A stretch of 13,780 nt of DNA from Ichthyophonus hoferi (taxonomy: Eukaryota > Opisthokonta > Ichthyosporea > Ichthyophonida > Ichthyophonidae). This document shows positions 1 to 10,200 of the stretch, in pieces. The DNA lies in NCBI GenBank assembly GCA_002751075.1, contig NAOQ01000385.1:41230-55009 (forward strand), written 5' to 3'. Position 1 is the stretch's first letter. The number at the start of each line of letters is the position of its first letter. The position numbers were made by a program, and so were the translations under genes. The notes under the pieces were generated by a model that made no database searches, was not told where the DNA came from, and was given only the letters and a program-made list of their open reading frames with translations.

Positions 1-674
1 TTCTACGTATGTATATGTATACACATAGGCATATACATATATACGTATATACAATACAATATGATGGTTTTTTGCTATTGATAGTATATGAACAGTAAAT
101 GTTGTGCATTATTGCTCTAATTATAATTTTAATACGATATGATAATTGGATTAAATTTATTTTTATAAAGTGGTTAATGTAAATAAATTAATGATTAGTA
201 GATGCAGTATTCAACCAGTAATATGATATCATTTAATGAAGTTTAATTATATTTTAATTAACCTGGCCAATAAGACAATACAATATGATACATCACTATC
301 ATTTGGATGTGGCTGAGACGGTACAATATAGGGTACAATATGGGTTTAATATAGGGTAAAATACAGAATATAATATAGGTGAACATAATATACTCTGTGT
401 TTATGTTAAGCCGTTACCCTGAAAATTATATATGCCAGGTGGCGGACTATAGTGTATAAAAAACCAGAACTTCATCTCAGCCACAGGGGTTCATTTATAT
501 CAGTTTAAGTCAATATTATACGGTGAGACCGAATTCGAATTAAACTGTGTACCTAATATAATAGGATATGCAGGAATTGATCTCAATCCGAATTATTACT
601 ACCTAGTGGTTAATAAATAAATAAGGAATTATTGCGACATGTATAATAACACAACATTACGCTATTGGTTACAG
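1..674 (+). other. Intron of ALDH6A1 (left part cut by window edge)
   Basis: No coding similarity is visible here. The stretch ends in TTACAG, the acceptor for the first exon in the window. It holds a 12-base-period array at 320-378 flanked by a 10-base inverted repeat (309-318 and 475-484). Otherwise it is low-complexity AT-rich DNA. Confidence 0.8.
320..378 (+). repeat. Imperfect 12-base minisatellite
   Basis: About five units of the type GGTACAATATAG run head to tail. The first two differ at one base and the later ones drift further. The array lies inside an ALDH6A1 intron. Confidence 0.75.
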
Positions 675-769
675 GTCGTAATGTGGTGGTTCAAGGCTAT
701 GAGAAAGGAAATTTCTTAGGACCAACAATAATTAATAATGTCACTGGAAACATGACGTGCTATAAAAAG
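675..769 (+). CDS. ALDH6A1: ALDH6A1 exon A (third from last)
   Basis: The exon follows a TTACAG acceptor and starts with two bases that complete a codon begun upstream, presumably Gly. It encodes [11 protein letters not shown], then [11 protein letters not shown] and NMTCYKK, and ends in phase 0 before a GTATAT donor. It corresponds to the strand before the EIF motif in the family. Confidence 0.93.
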
Positions 770-2106
770 GTATATAGTATGTGTAGTGTATTACAGTTTA
801 TTCTGGGTAGGGTAGGGTAAGGTATTGTGTTGTATTGTATTTTATTGTATGATATTATATTATATTATATTATATTATATTATATTATATTATATTGACC
901 TATATTAGGTTTCGTTATTGCGCATTGTTCTACTATACAGTGTCATACTATATTATATTGTAGTATACCAATTGATAAGAATAAGAAATCTCCCCAATGA
1001 TTATAATAGGCTAATATTAATTACAGATAATGGTGTGGTTCTTACCCAACAATACACCTAGTTTATTTTAATATTTATATTCAACCTAATTGGACTACAA
1101 AGTTAAAAATATAAACTACTAAGTCTAAGCCTGAGCCAATAATGAAATTGATCGTTAATTTATACCAATCCATACCACTCAATAATATTTAGTATACAAT
1201 TTATCATTAATTAAATTTAATATCCAAATATGATTTAAACCCAAACTAATTAGGAACAATATTCTGGCTGACTAATTGGTTAATAGATTGCCTAATAATC
1301 TGATATTAAATACCAATTAAACTATCCTTCAACTTGAATCTTAGGAAATATTTGCCCCTGTATTGGTCTGCATGCATGCAAAGACACTCGATGAGGCAAT
1401 ATCAATGGTAAACGCCAATCCCTATGGCAATGGTGGTGCCATATTCACCAATAATGGGGCTGCTGCATATCAATTTCAATCTAAGATTGAATGCGGACAG
1501 GTAGGTAGAACAGGATACAATATAATACACTGTATTATATTATACATCGAATATATGCTTATATATATGTATATCCAAATGTGTATTGTATTTAAGTGTG
1601 TGCTTATGAATGTATATTTGTATTAATCTGGTTTTATTTATATTTTTATATTCATATATGTAGAAAATAATATGATAGTATACTATTATCTTGTCTCCTA
1701 TTATACTATACTATACTACATTACTTTGCATGATATTATATTATACTATGTTGTCCTCCACACATATTTTTATACTATCAATCTTATAATACTATACTAC
1801 TTTACTAATTCACATAAAATCACATCTAACCACATAACCATACATTATCCCATTAACATATGTCCATACATATAAACCTCTACTTATATAATTATATACA
1901 AGGTGGGCATCAACGTGCCCATACCAGTGCCTTTACCCATGTTCAGTTTTACCGGTAATAAGCAGTCCTTCCTGGGCGACTTGAATTTCTATGGGAAGGC
2001 TGGTGTTGACTTCTATACCCAAATGAAAACTGTTACGTCATTATGGCGCCATAATAATGCCGATGTGCACAATCAGGGGGCTACCTCATTCCCGCGTTTC
2101 AATTAA
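675..2106 (+). CDS. ALDH6A1: Methylmalonate-semialdehyde dehydrogenase (acylating), 3' portion, three exons
   Basis: This mitochondrial enzyme converts methylmalonate semialdehyde to propionyl-CoA (and malonate semialdehyde to acetyl-CoA) with NAD+ and CoA, in valine and thymine catabolism. The exons are 675-769, 1345-1500 and 1903-2106; together they give about 150 residues ending in TAA. Family landmarks in order are [12 protein letters not shown] and NMTCYK in the first exon, EIFAPVLV (the ALDH Glu/Phe nucleotide-binding motif) and [11 protein letters not shown] in the second, and [23 protein letters not shown] and [13 protein letters not shown] in the third. These match human ALDH6A1 and its relatives closely as I recall them. 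The NAD fold and catalytic cysteine lie upstream of the window. The EIFAPV form, with Ala where human has Gly, is also found in bacterial relatives. Splice phases agree across both introns and the reading frame is intact. The last 20 or so residues, after SLWR, are poorly conserved, as is usual for the family. Confidence 0.97.
770..1344 (+). other. ALDH6A1 intron A
   Basis: This 575-base GT-AG intron (donor GTATAT, acceptor CTTAG) is phase 0. It contains the exact pentanucleotide array at 852-896 and nothing else recognisable. Confidence 0.9.
852..896 (+). repeat. Pentanucleotide microsatellite (ATATT)9
   Basis: Nine exact ATATT units are present. The preceding bases (from about 825) are a degenerate TATTGT-type lead-in, which suggests ongoing slippage. 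Confidence 0.95.
1345..1500 (+). CDS. ALDH6A1: ALDH6A1 exon B (second from last)
   Basis: This phase-0 exon of 52 codons lies between a CTTAG acceptor and a GTAGGT donor. It holds [29 protein letters not shown] and IECGQ. The frame stays open about 40 codons into the intron, but homology stops exactly at the donor. Confidence 0.96.
1501..1902 (+). other. ALDH6A1 intron B
   Basis: This 402-base intron (donor GTAGGT, acceptor ACAAG) is phase 0. It is made largely of TA-rich simple sequence, including TATACTA-type repeats around 1677-1795. No other feature is seen. Confidence 0.9.
1903..2106 (+). CDS. ALDH6A1: ALDH6A1 terminal exon
   Basis: The exon starts at GTG GGC after an ACAAG acceptor, joining GQ to [12 protein letters not shown] as in the family. 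It contains [20 protein letters not shown] and ends at a TAA. The 67 codons agree with the usual length of the family C terminus, give or take a few. Confidence 0.96.
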   Translation: MGINVPIPVPLPMFSFTGNKQSFLGDLNFYGKAGVDFYTQMKTVTSLWRHNNADVHNQGATSFPRFN

Positions 2107-2154
2107 AACCACTTATTAAGCGAGACATATTTGCTATAGTGATATAGTAATAGA

Positions 2155-2160
2155 AATAAA
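2155..2160 (+). terminator. Probable poly(A) signal of ALDH6A1
   Basis: An AATAAA hexamer lies 48 bases after the stop codon. A GT-rich stretch (CTGGTTGATTTGTAG, near 2170-2184) follows at about the distance expected for a downstream element. Further AATAAA copies occur near 2348 and 2436, but in DNA this AT-rich they are weak evidence. Confidence 0.55.
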
Positions 2161-2386
2161 TTGGATTAGACTGGTTGATTTGTAGAGTAAAAAATGGGAT
2201 ATATACTTGGATTGATAGATGTTAGAAGTAGGATTGTCAGATCACATACAAAATACACGCACATACAATATAAATGTAAATACAAATAACTGGTCGAGTA
2301 AATAGTCCATGGCATAGTATCAATAACTAAGGGCATTTTATTAGTCAATAAATATAACAAGTATTTGTCCAATAAGCTAAGTGGAT

Positions 2387-2418
2387 AATGTGCTTATCAC
2401 TTAAGTCATGAGCACATT
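2387..2418. repeat. 32-base imperfect palindrome
   Basis: The arms AATGTGCT and AGCACATT flank a central ACTTAAGT palindrome. Fourteen of sixteen pairs match around the centre at 2402/2403, and one of the other two is a T-G wobble. Its function is unknown; it could be a dimer-binding site, an RNA hairpin or a mobile-element remnant. Confidence 0.6.
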
Positions 2419-3094
2419 GAATCAATTCATTGAAAATAAAGAATGGCCACACAAATAATAAAGGGGAGAGAGAATCATCACGCTAAAAGATTGCATACAA
2501 TTCTTAGAAGCGACAAAAACATTTAATTATTATCAGATTAATATTTTAAAGCTTAAACGAAGCAATGACTTTTAATAATCTTCTTATTATTTGGGCTTCA
2601 GTCGAACCAACTTATTCATCTACGGTTAACGATCTTGTAACACTAAAGAAATACCCAAATTAATTAATTATTTTTACTTTAACACTCTCCCTTGACCTAT
2701 ACGGACTATTTCACCTAGGGCATAAAAAATATAAAAAAGGAATACAAAAAGAACCTTAACATAGTGACTACTTAGTTGTAAGCTTATCGCTCATTAAATG
2801 AACTAGATTATTTCTATGGCATTGACTGTGGCATGGCACCCAATGTAAAAAAACCGGGAAGACAGTTTATCGCACTGGACTTTAAATCAATTAAATAAAT
2901 ATTTTTTTATGTTGTTATTTATGAATGATATAATAATACGTAGGGGTACAATACATAAACCCTACATACAGATATTTTTTATGCGGCCGGTATAATTACA
3001 TTAGGATATCGGTTCTTGGATCGAGGCTCGGCTTGGTATTTACTGCATAGGCTTTCTTAAATTAACTTGGATCTCAATTCTTAATTCTTTTACG

Positions 3095-3119
3095 CTCGTA
3101 CATAGGAGAAATGTGCGAG
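3095..3119 (+). repeat. Intergenic hairpin
   Basis: CTCGTACAT at 3095-3103 pairs with ATGTGCGAG at 3111-3119 (eight Watson-Crick pairs and one wobble) across the loop AGGAGAA. It is more GC-rich than its surroundings. Whether it is transcribed is unknown. Confidence 0.45.
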
Positions 3120-3608
3120 TTTATGGCAAAGATATACTAGATAAGGTACTTAAGCATATTTCAAATACAAATAGTTCACTAAATCCAACTAATTAAATTA
3201 GGTCAGCACATGGTGGGGCCTTTTATTCGAGGGAAGACAGTAGTTATTTTTATTGTAACAAAATGAAGCGAAAATCACAGGTAATATCCAGTTTGACATA
3301 ATATTATCTCTGCCAAAGTTTTAACAAATTAAGCATCTAAAAACTTTAGATAATGTAATAATGTTATACTATAACAACATATGCTATTATGAACAATGAA
3401 CCACCTACCTCCATTCTAGATAATGTATTCCCATATAGTCATGTGTGAATAATTTTGGTGACGTCTACGACATTAATATAGTAGGAACCACTCCCCTCTT
3501 TACAGTATTAACACCTTCTACATCCCATCCTGTCATTGCGTTGGTTTATGTTATTGTGTTAAACTAGGAACTTATATAATACAGTATATATATAAGATCC
3601 AATACCAA

Positions 3609-3790
3609 TAATATGCTATTATACTATTATACTATTATGCTACTATAATATTATGTCATTCTACTATGATATATGATATGTCTATATTGATATACTATCA
3701 TACTATTACGCTATTTTATTATTATACTACTAAACTATTATACCACTATACTACAATGCTATTATATTATTACACTATTATTTATTATAC
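3609..3790 (+). repeat. Degenerate CTATTATA repeat tract
   Basis: The tract consists of units close to CTATTATA or CTATTATG, regular at about 3617-3640 and irregular after that. It is low-complexity satellite-like sequence between the genes. Confidence 0.7.
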
Positions 3791-4000
3791 GATCTTCCAA
3801 TTAGCGCTCTTTCAAATGGCGGGATTAGATTAAGATACAAAAAAATAACCCTGATTTTTTTTTAAATCAAAAAATCATGTCACTAATGCATCAACATTTT
3901 TGAATTTATCTTCCAATCATTACTATTTTCAATCAGAGTCTAACTTGTTAGCCCATCTATGAAAACAATCACCAATTACCAATTTACCACCACTCCACAA

Positions 4001-4075
4001 TCAGATTCCTATTGCCCATAGTCAGAAAAATCAAATCATTTGCTTATCACTCCCCTGGGGTCAGATTCCTATTGG
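4001..4075. promoter_or_regulatory. Direct repeat with inverted CCAAT upstream of IVD
   Basis: The 14-mer TCAGATTCCTATTG occurs at 4001-4014 and 4061-4074, exactly 60 bases apart. In the second copy the next base makes ATTGG, an inverted CCAAT box, about 100 bases before the IVD start codon. The position suits a proximal promoter element. The role is inferred only. Confidence 0.35.
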
Positions 4076-4112
4076 TTGTATAATTCGCGGGCCGCAAGCT
4101 TATTTTATTTCC

Positions 4113-4126
4113 TATAATATATTTTA
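4113..4126 (+). promoter_or_regulatory. TATA-like element of IVD
   Basis: TATAATATATTTTA lies 52-65 bases before the IVD start codon, just after a local GC-rich patch (CGCGGGCCGC, 4086-4095). If it works as a TATA box, transcription would start near 4140-4155, giving a short leader. That would also avoid the out-of-frame ATG at 4126. In such AT-rich DNA the call is weak. Confidence 0.3.
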
Positions 4127-4177
4127 TGCGTTTCACTTGCGTTTTATATTCTTATTTTTTTTTGTTATCATTTCATT

Positions 4178-4240
4178 ATGTTACTCATCACAAAATTTTC
4201 TCCGCTTACTAATACCCTGGCACGTTTCACCGCTCCACTG
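4178..4240 (+). CDS. IVD: IVD exon 1 (start codon, targeting peptide)
   Basis: ATG at 4178 is the only in-frame ATG after an upstream stop at 4115. Translation begins [17 protein letters not shown], a hydrophobic, hydroxylated and basic stretch typical of mitochondrial presequences. It ends in phase 0 at a strong GTGAGT donor. The presequence itself is not conserved, so the start rests on composition and frame. Confidence 0.82.
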
Positions 4241-7200
4241 GTGAGTACGTTTTTATGTGAAGCTTATATTACAAGTTATAAGGCAAGGATATGAGTACTA
4301 ATTTACAAAGGTAAAAATACATGTCAATACAACTACAAGCACGGGAACATAATAATCAACTAAATCAGAAAACTTTAATTTAACCATTACCTTGTAGCTC
4401 AACGTGGTGGCATCCAGGGTAGCTAAGAGATTTATGACCCTACCTAGCGGCCTCTCGGACGAACAGGAGCAGGTAGGCGTTTACGTTTTAAATTTACTTC
4501 TGTTGTTGTATTAGTTGTAGTTAATTAATACACCAGTTTTTATATGTAAAAATTCATCATCACATCCTTATTCTTCAATAACCATAATATTTCTTTAAAA
4601 AATTTTAAATGTATAAACATATTGTCCATTTCAGCCGATGTAGTAACTATGTAGTAATCATCTCACTTATGTTCAGAGTGATAGCCGACTATTTCAAGCA
4701 AAGAATTTAAAATTAAAACTCTATGGCCTTTATTCAGTATTACTACATAATCAAAAAATTCCAAACTGTCACAGACAGAACCTTTTTATGGTTTTTAAAT
4801 ATAGCATTTTAAATATAGAATACTTCAAAATCAAGGATTAATTAACTAGATATTTATAATTATAGTTGCTTTGCCTATATTGTATATGTAGTTATATTTG
4901 ACACATTTATATCATTGCTCCACCTTAATCTTCCAAATGATAGTTAAAATTTCCAATATTAAAATTTTAAACCAATCTAAACATTTTAAGTATAAATCTT
5001 TTAATTACAGAAGTTTTAATTTTAAACACAGCTGAGAGATACTGTTAGGAAGTTTGCTGATACCGAGCTTGCACCTCATGCCGAAAACATAGACAAAACA
5101 AATGGGTTCCCCCAAATGAGGGTAGGTCTGAGTGAAGCTATGTATGATCGTGTGCTATGATATTCACGTGTACGTGTGTGGTGTATGATATATGGGGTAC
5201 GGTATATGCTATTATCTTACCCATGTTCAGGGTGGCAACCGACTATTGCCAACAAGGAATTTAAAATAAAACATGTAGAATCTTTATTCAGTATCACTAC
5301 GGAATCAAGCGTCACCAATCTGCCTCGGACAGATTCTTTTTATACTTTCTAAATATAACATTTTTTATATAGAAAATTTTAGAACTCAACATTAATTAGT
5401 TAGCTAATTATAACAATAACGAGTTTGCCTATGTTGCATATGTAGCTATATTTTAAAATTCTATACTATACAATACTGTCCCAATCAGCGCTCTATTATT
5501 TCATATGTATACAATAACTTACCTATAAAACTATATAAGATTATTACCATTGTATACCCATAGAGTATTTAAATATTACAAACGCTATATATACACCAGA
5601 TCTAATTGATATATTGGATAGGAGTTTTGGAGGAAATTGGGAGACCTTGGATTGCTTGGAATCACAGTTTCTGGTATGGTTCTATACGATATTAGATTGC
5701 GTTATTACTATAATATGCCATATTATACTTTTTATCTCTTTAATTTTTAATATAAATGTTTCTCCTTCCGTTTAACATTACCTATAGTAATTATGTTTGA
5801 CATAAAGAGTTCCAGTGTCATATTTATAATGGATTTTTTTCAATTTGTTTTATTATCCTTTCTTATATATATTTGTATTATTTTATTGGTTTTTCTTGAT
5901 GTATGTATATATTAATTTGTTTATTTTTATTCTCAGCATAATTTTAATTTTACACATGGTACATCATATATACGTTGTTTCATTGTTAATAATGATATCA
6001 ACCCTAATGTAAGTGTGACTTCTACCCGCTGTTATAGAGACAATAAACTATTGGATCTACACTGAAGACCAATTTGACCTTTCCATCTTGGATGCGAGCT
6101 ATCTATGCCCATTCACTTCAATGCATACGAGATAGACCAATTAGTATTGACCAAGTTATTAATATTATTCTCGGAATATTAATTCGTAGAAGTATAGGAG
6201 CCCTGGTAATTTATAAATGAAATAGAAAAGGAATTATGATCAGAGGTGTACAGAAATGGTATTAGACTAGACAGAGTATGCAAATAGTCTTTTTTTACTA
6301 AATATAGTGTATGTTATAATGCTATAACAACAGAGGCAGATGGAGGTAGTGGTCTGGGATATACCGAACATTTGATTGCAGTAGAGGTAGGTAAGAACCA
6401 ATGGATTAAGGTATATATGTATAGGGGTAGCTATATTAGGTTAGTATTATATGCCATTATAGCCTATTGTTATGCGATATATATATTTATGGTATCTATT
6501 TTATATTTACATTTACTGACTGAAGGTGTATATACATATATATAGCCATGATTTATTATGATAGGTCATTGTATCATCATAATATATCCTTTTAGTCTCT
6601 CTTTTACCTCTTTGGTATGCCAATCTACTATTCTTTTTCAAGAATGAATAATAATACTTATTATTTATTTATTCTAACTTGCTGTTACTGTAGTGGTGTG
6701 AAATGGTATTGTTCTGTATATGCTATTGCAATCGTCTATTCCGAATTGCTATTATTGGAGAGGAGGAAGACTCAGATAGGTGTTATCCAATAAAATAAGA
6801 AAATATTAGTATGACGTTATAATGACGATTGTGAGTTAGCATATATAACTAATGAGAGAATAAATGAGTGGCTTGTATAAATCAAGGAACATAGTATAAT
6901 ATATACATATACATAATTATTGGTATCTTCAGACCTGTATTAATGATACCTAGTAGATAGTAGATTATACTATGCGCACTCATATTTAATTATTATATGT
7001 ATGCATATACACTTCAATAAATAGTAACTATAGCAATTATTTAATTTAATCAAATAAATGAAGTGGTTATGTAATTTATATTTGATTCGAGAGTTCGTTT
7101 AGCACATGCGGATAAGTGAATAATTACACAAATATGTTGACAGGAATAAATAGGAAACCATTGGTGTTAAAAGCGGTTAATATATTTTAAGTAGCTCATG

Positions 7201-10200
7201 CATAGGACAAGAAATTAAATAGAACACTGCATATATATATTGCTTATCTATCTATATATCTCTATGAATATTTCTATTTAGCTGGGAAATGTGTGTATGT
7301 CTGTATGTTTTTTTTATTGTACCCTTTAACATAGGCACACACTTTATATAGGAATTAAGCAGAGCCTCAGGGGCCATTGCTTTAAGCTATGGTGCCCATT
7401 CCAATTTGTGTGTCAATCAGATCGCCCGTCACGGTACAGTGACCCAGAAGGAAAAATACTTACCGAAAGTAAGGTCCTTCTCACTTGATGTTTGTCCATA
7501 TTTAATATTTGCTATTTTTTTTTATATCTACTCCTACCCATCCACTATTCATATCCATATCTACCCATATATAGCTTTCAATTGCATTCATTACTCAACT
7601 ATTTAACTAATAAATTAACTATTCTACACCAATACAATTACAATGGCACATTTTCTAATTGCAATATGCCATAGCCTACACAATATACTAATATTTTACA
7701 AAACTACTTGATGGGATAACATAAACATAAACACTAACGCTAACAATAACAATAACAATAGCAATAACAATAGCAATAGCAATAACAAAAGTATTAAAAT
7801 TAGCAATAAAAAAAGTATTACCAATGCCAATAACAATAGCAACAATGATATTAATACTAACACTAAAACAAACACATGAAAGGAACTAATTATAATTTCC
7901 AGCTGCTCACGGGGGATCATATAGGAGCTCTAGCTATGAGTGAGGCAGGAGCAGGATCAGACGTGGTGTCCATGAAACTAACTGCCTTGAAGAATGGTAA
8001 TCCTTCCGTTTCTATTATTACCTTTAATAAAAAATATCTTTATGTTTAGGTCAGATAGGATAAACAGGTCCGACAAAAAATAAATATGAGTAGATGAGGT
8101 TGTATATTGTATAGGATATGTCTGATATGATAGTGTATTGTAATGTAATATAAATAGGTTATGTTATAAGGCAATATGATATATATTATAATATAATATA
8201 TAATATTATATATAATATTATATCCTGCTTCTTTTGTTCTACCTCTAATTGGTTTTCAAGAACGTAATTTCAGATATTCCATGATGTTGCATGATATATA
8301 ATTAATTAGGCTTGATAATCTGAAATATCGTTGGATATTAAGAGTTACACTAACAAAATCAAACGTCTTTGTACACAATAACCATATTATATTAGAAAGT
8401 ATTAGATTAAATTAAATGACATTATATTATACTAAATTATATTCCATTATATTATATTATATTATATTGTATTACATAACATTACTTTATATTATATTGT
8501 ATTACATAACATTACTTTATATTATATTGTAGTGTATATACTACACCATATTCAGTTATATTCCACTCTATTCTAAGATGTTATATTATACATACAGACT
8601 AGACTAAGGATTATTACCATCTCTAAATCACCTTCACACCACGCTACACCCACGCCGCCTAACTTCCAAATAAAATTATATAAATAAGCACTACCTAATT
8701 TCCCTTTTTTAATTTTTTTGTCTTTACAGAATTCACCGACCCTGCCATTCCCTCTATTTCTTACTGTTGTTGCTCTCTCTATGCTATCTTTTATTCCCAT
8801 CATAAGTCCTTAATTTGGCACTAGTTTTGCAGCTATTATTAAAATGCTTCTATATTCTATAATTAAAATATAAAATACAATTTACAACCTCGCCACCTAT
8901 CATTGTTATACAATAAAAAGCCGAATAATTATGCACCTAGCCACATGCTTATAAAGAAAATGACTATACCCATCTTATTATATACAGGGGATCACTATAT
9001 CCTTAATGGTAGTAAGTTCTGGATAACTAATGGACCTGATGCTGACACTTTAGTAGTTTATGCTAAAACTAAAACTGATACGCTGAAAGAGGATTGGAAA
9101 ATAACTGCATTTATTGTTGAAAAGGCAGGTTTATGGTTAATTATAACCTATGTAATAGTTAGTATCTCATTAATTTGAGAATATGGCCAACATTTGAAAG
9201 TATAATATTAAAATTGAAGCAAATATTTTGTTCATTTCAGGCTGTGTAGTAATAATCTCACCCATGTTGAGGATGGTAGCTGACTATTGCAAACCAAGAG
9301 TTTAAGATAAAAACATTATAATCTTTATTCAGTATTACTATATGATCAAGTGTCTCCAATATGTTATAGACAGAACCCCTTTATACTTTTGAAACATAGA
9401 ATTTTATATATAGAATACTTCAGAACCCAGTATTAAATAATTGGTTAATTATAACCATAATTACTTTGTGTATGTTGTATACGTAGTTTTATTTGACATA
9501 TTTTTATGCAGTCCATATGTAGAAAGGCATGTATTGATACTAGTACAGACATGGGCCTATATACCTATAAAATATACCATATCATGTATTTATACCATAT
9601 ATAGACAGACTAATTAATTAAGTAATTAATGAAGAAGCTATTGTTGACAGATGGTGTTCCTCTTTATCACTACGTACTGGGACATGGTTACTAATAAATT
9701 TAGATATTTATAGTTTTAAATATAAACAAAGTACTTTCGTATATACATACAACTATATTAATAGGGTTTGTCATGATGACGCTATATGTATGCGATATAA
9801 TATATAAGAAAGATAAAAAAAAGGAAGTAAACCATTTTAATGCTGTATATATAATATTATATGACTATATAATCATGAGCTAAACTAATATTAATGAACT
9901 CTCTTTTATTAATCACATCCCTGATAAAATTGACCAATGCGAATAACGTAAATGTCATACGATGATTATCACTTAAATATATCAGAACTATTCTATTTGT
10001 TCGTATTATATTATACAAATCTGAGCTGATATATATTCTTTTAATTTAATAATATCGCACATTGAATGTATTTTTATTTAACCCATACCATGGATCTAAT
10101 ATAGCTATACCTACCTTATACCATTCATTCAGTATATTTATAATCTTACTTACTCCACATCATTTATCCAATATATATACACTTTCTTAATATTATCCAT

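Larger units (their letters stand above)
2107..4177. other. Intergenic region between ALDH6A1 and IVD
   Basis: About 2.07 kb separates the two coding regions. I see no reading frame with recognisable similarity on either strand and no tRNA-like fold. It holds the ALDH6A1 3' UTR and poly(A) signal, a 32-base imperfect palindrome at 2387-2418, a hairpin at 3095-3119, a short palindrome at 3362-3376, an ACTATTAT-rich tract at about 3609-3790, a 14-base direct repeat at 4001 and 4061, and the presumed IVD promoter next to the start codon. Confidence 0.75.
7997..8987 (+). other. IVD intron 7
   Basis: This 991-base phase-1 GT-AG intron holds a long AT palindrome-rich stretch (about 8176-8223), ATTATATT repeats and a 30-base exact tandem duplication (8461-8531). 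No gene is visible on either strand. Confidence 0.9.

Noticed and set aside
521-545. TTCGAAT resembling a tRNA T-loop
   Set aside because: No matching T-stem, anticodon arm or acceptor stem around it.
2166-2372. 68-codon minus-strand open frame after ALDH6A1
   Set aside because: Composition-driven, rich in Y, L and T, with no family resemblance, and it overlaps the likely 3' UTR.
7696-7920. Leucine-rich open frame on the minus strand
   Set aside because: It is the reverse reading of the AATAAC/AATAGC array and part of IVD exon 7.
8573-8803. 76-codon minus-strand open frame in intron 7
   Set aside because: No recognisable motif, inside an intron, and composition follows the local sequence.
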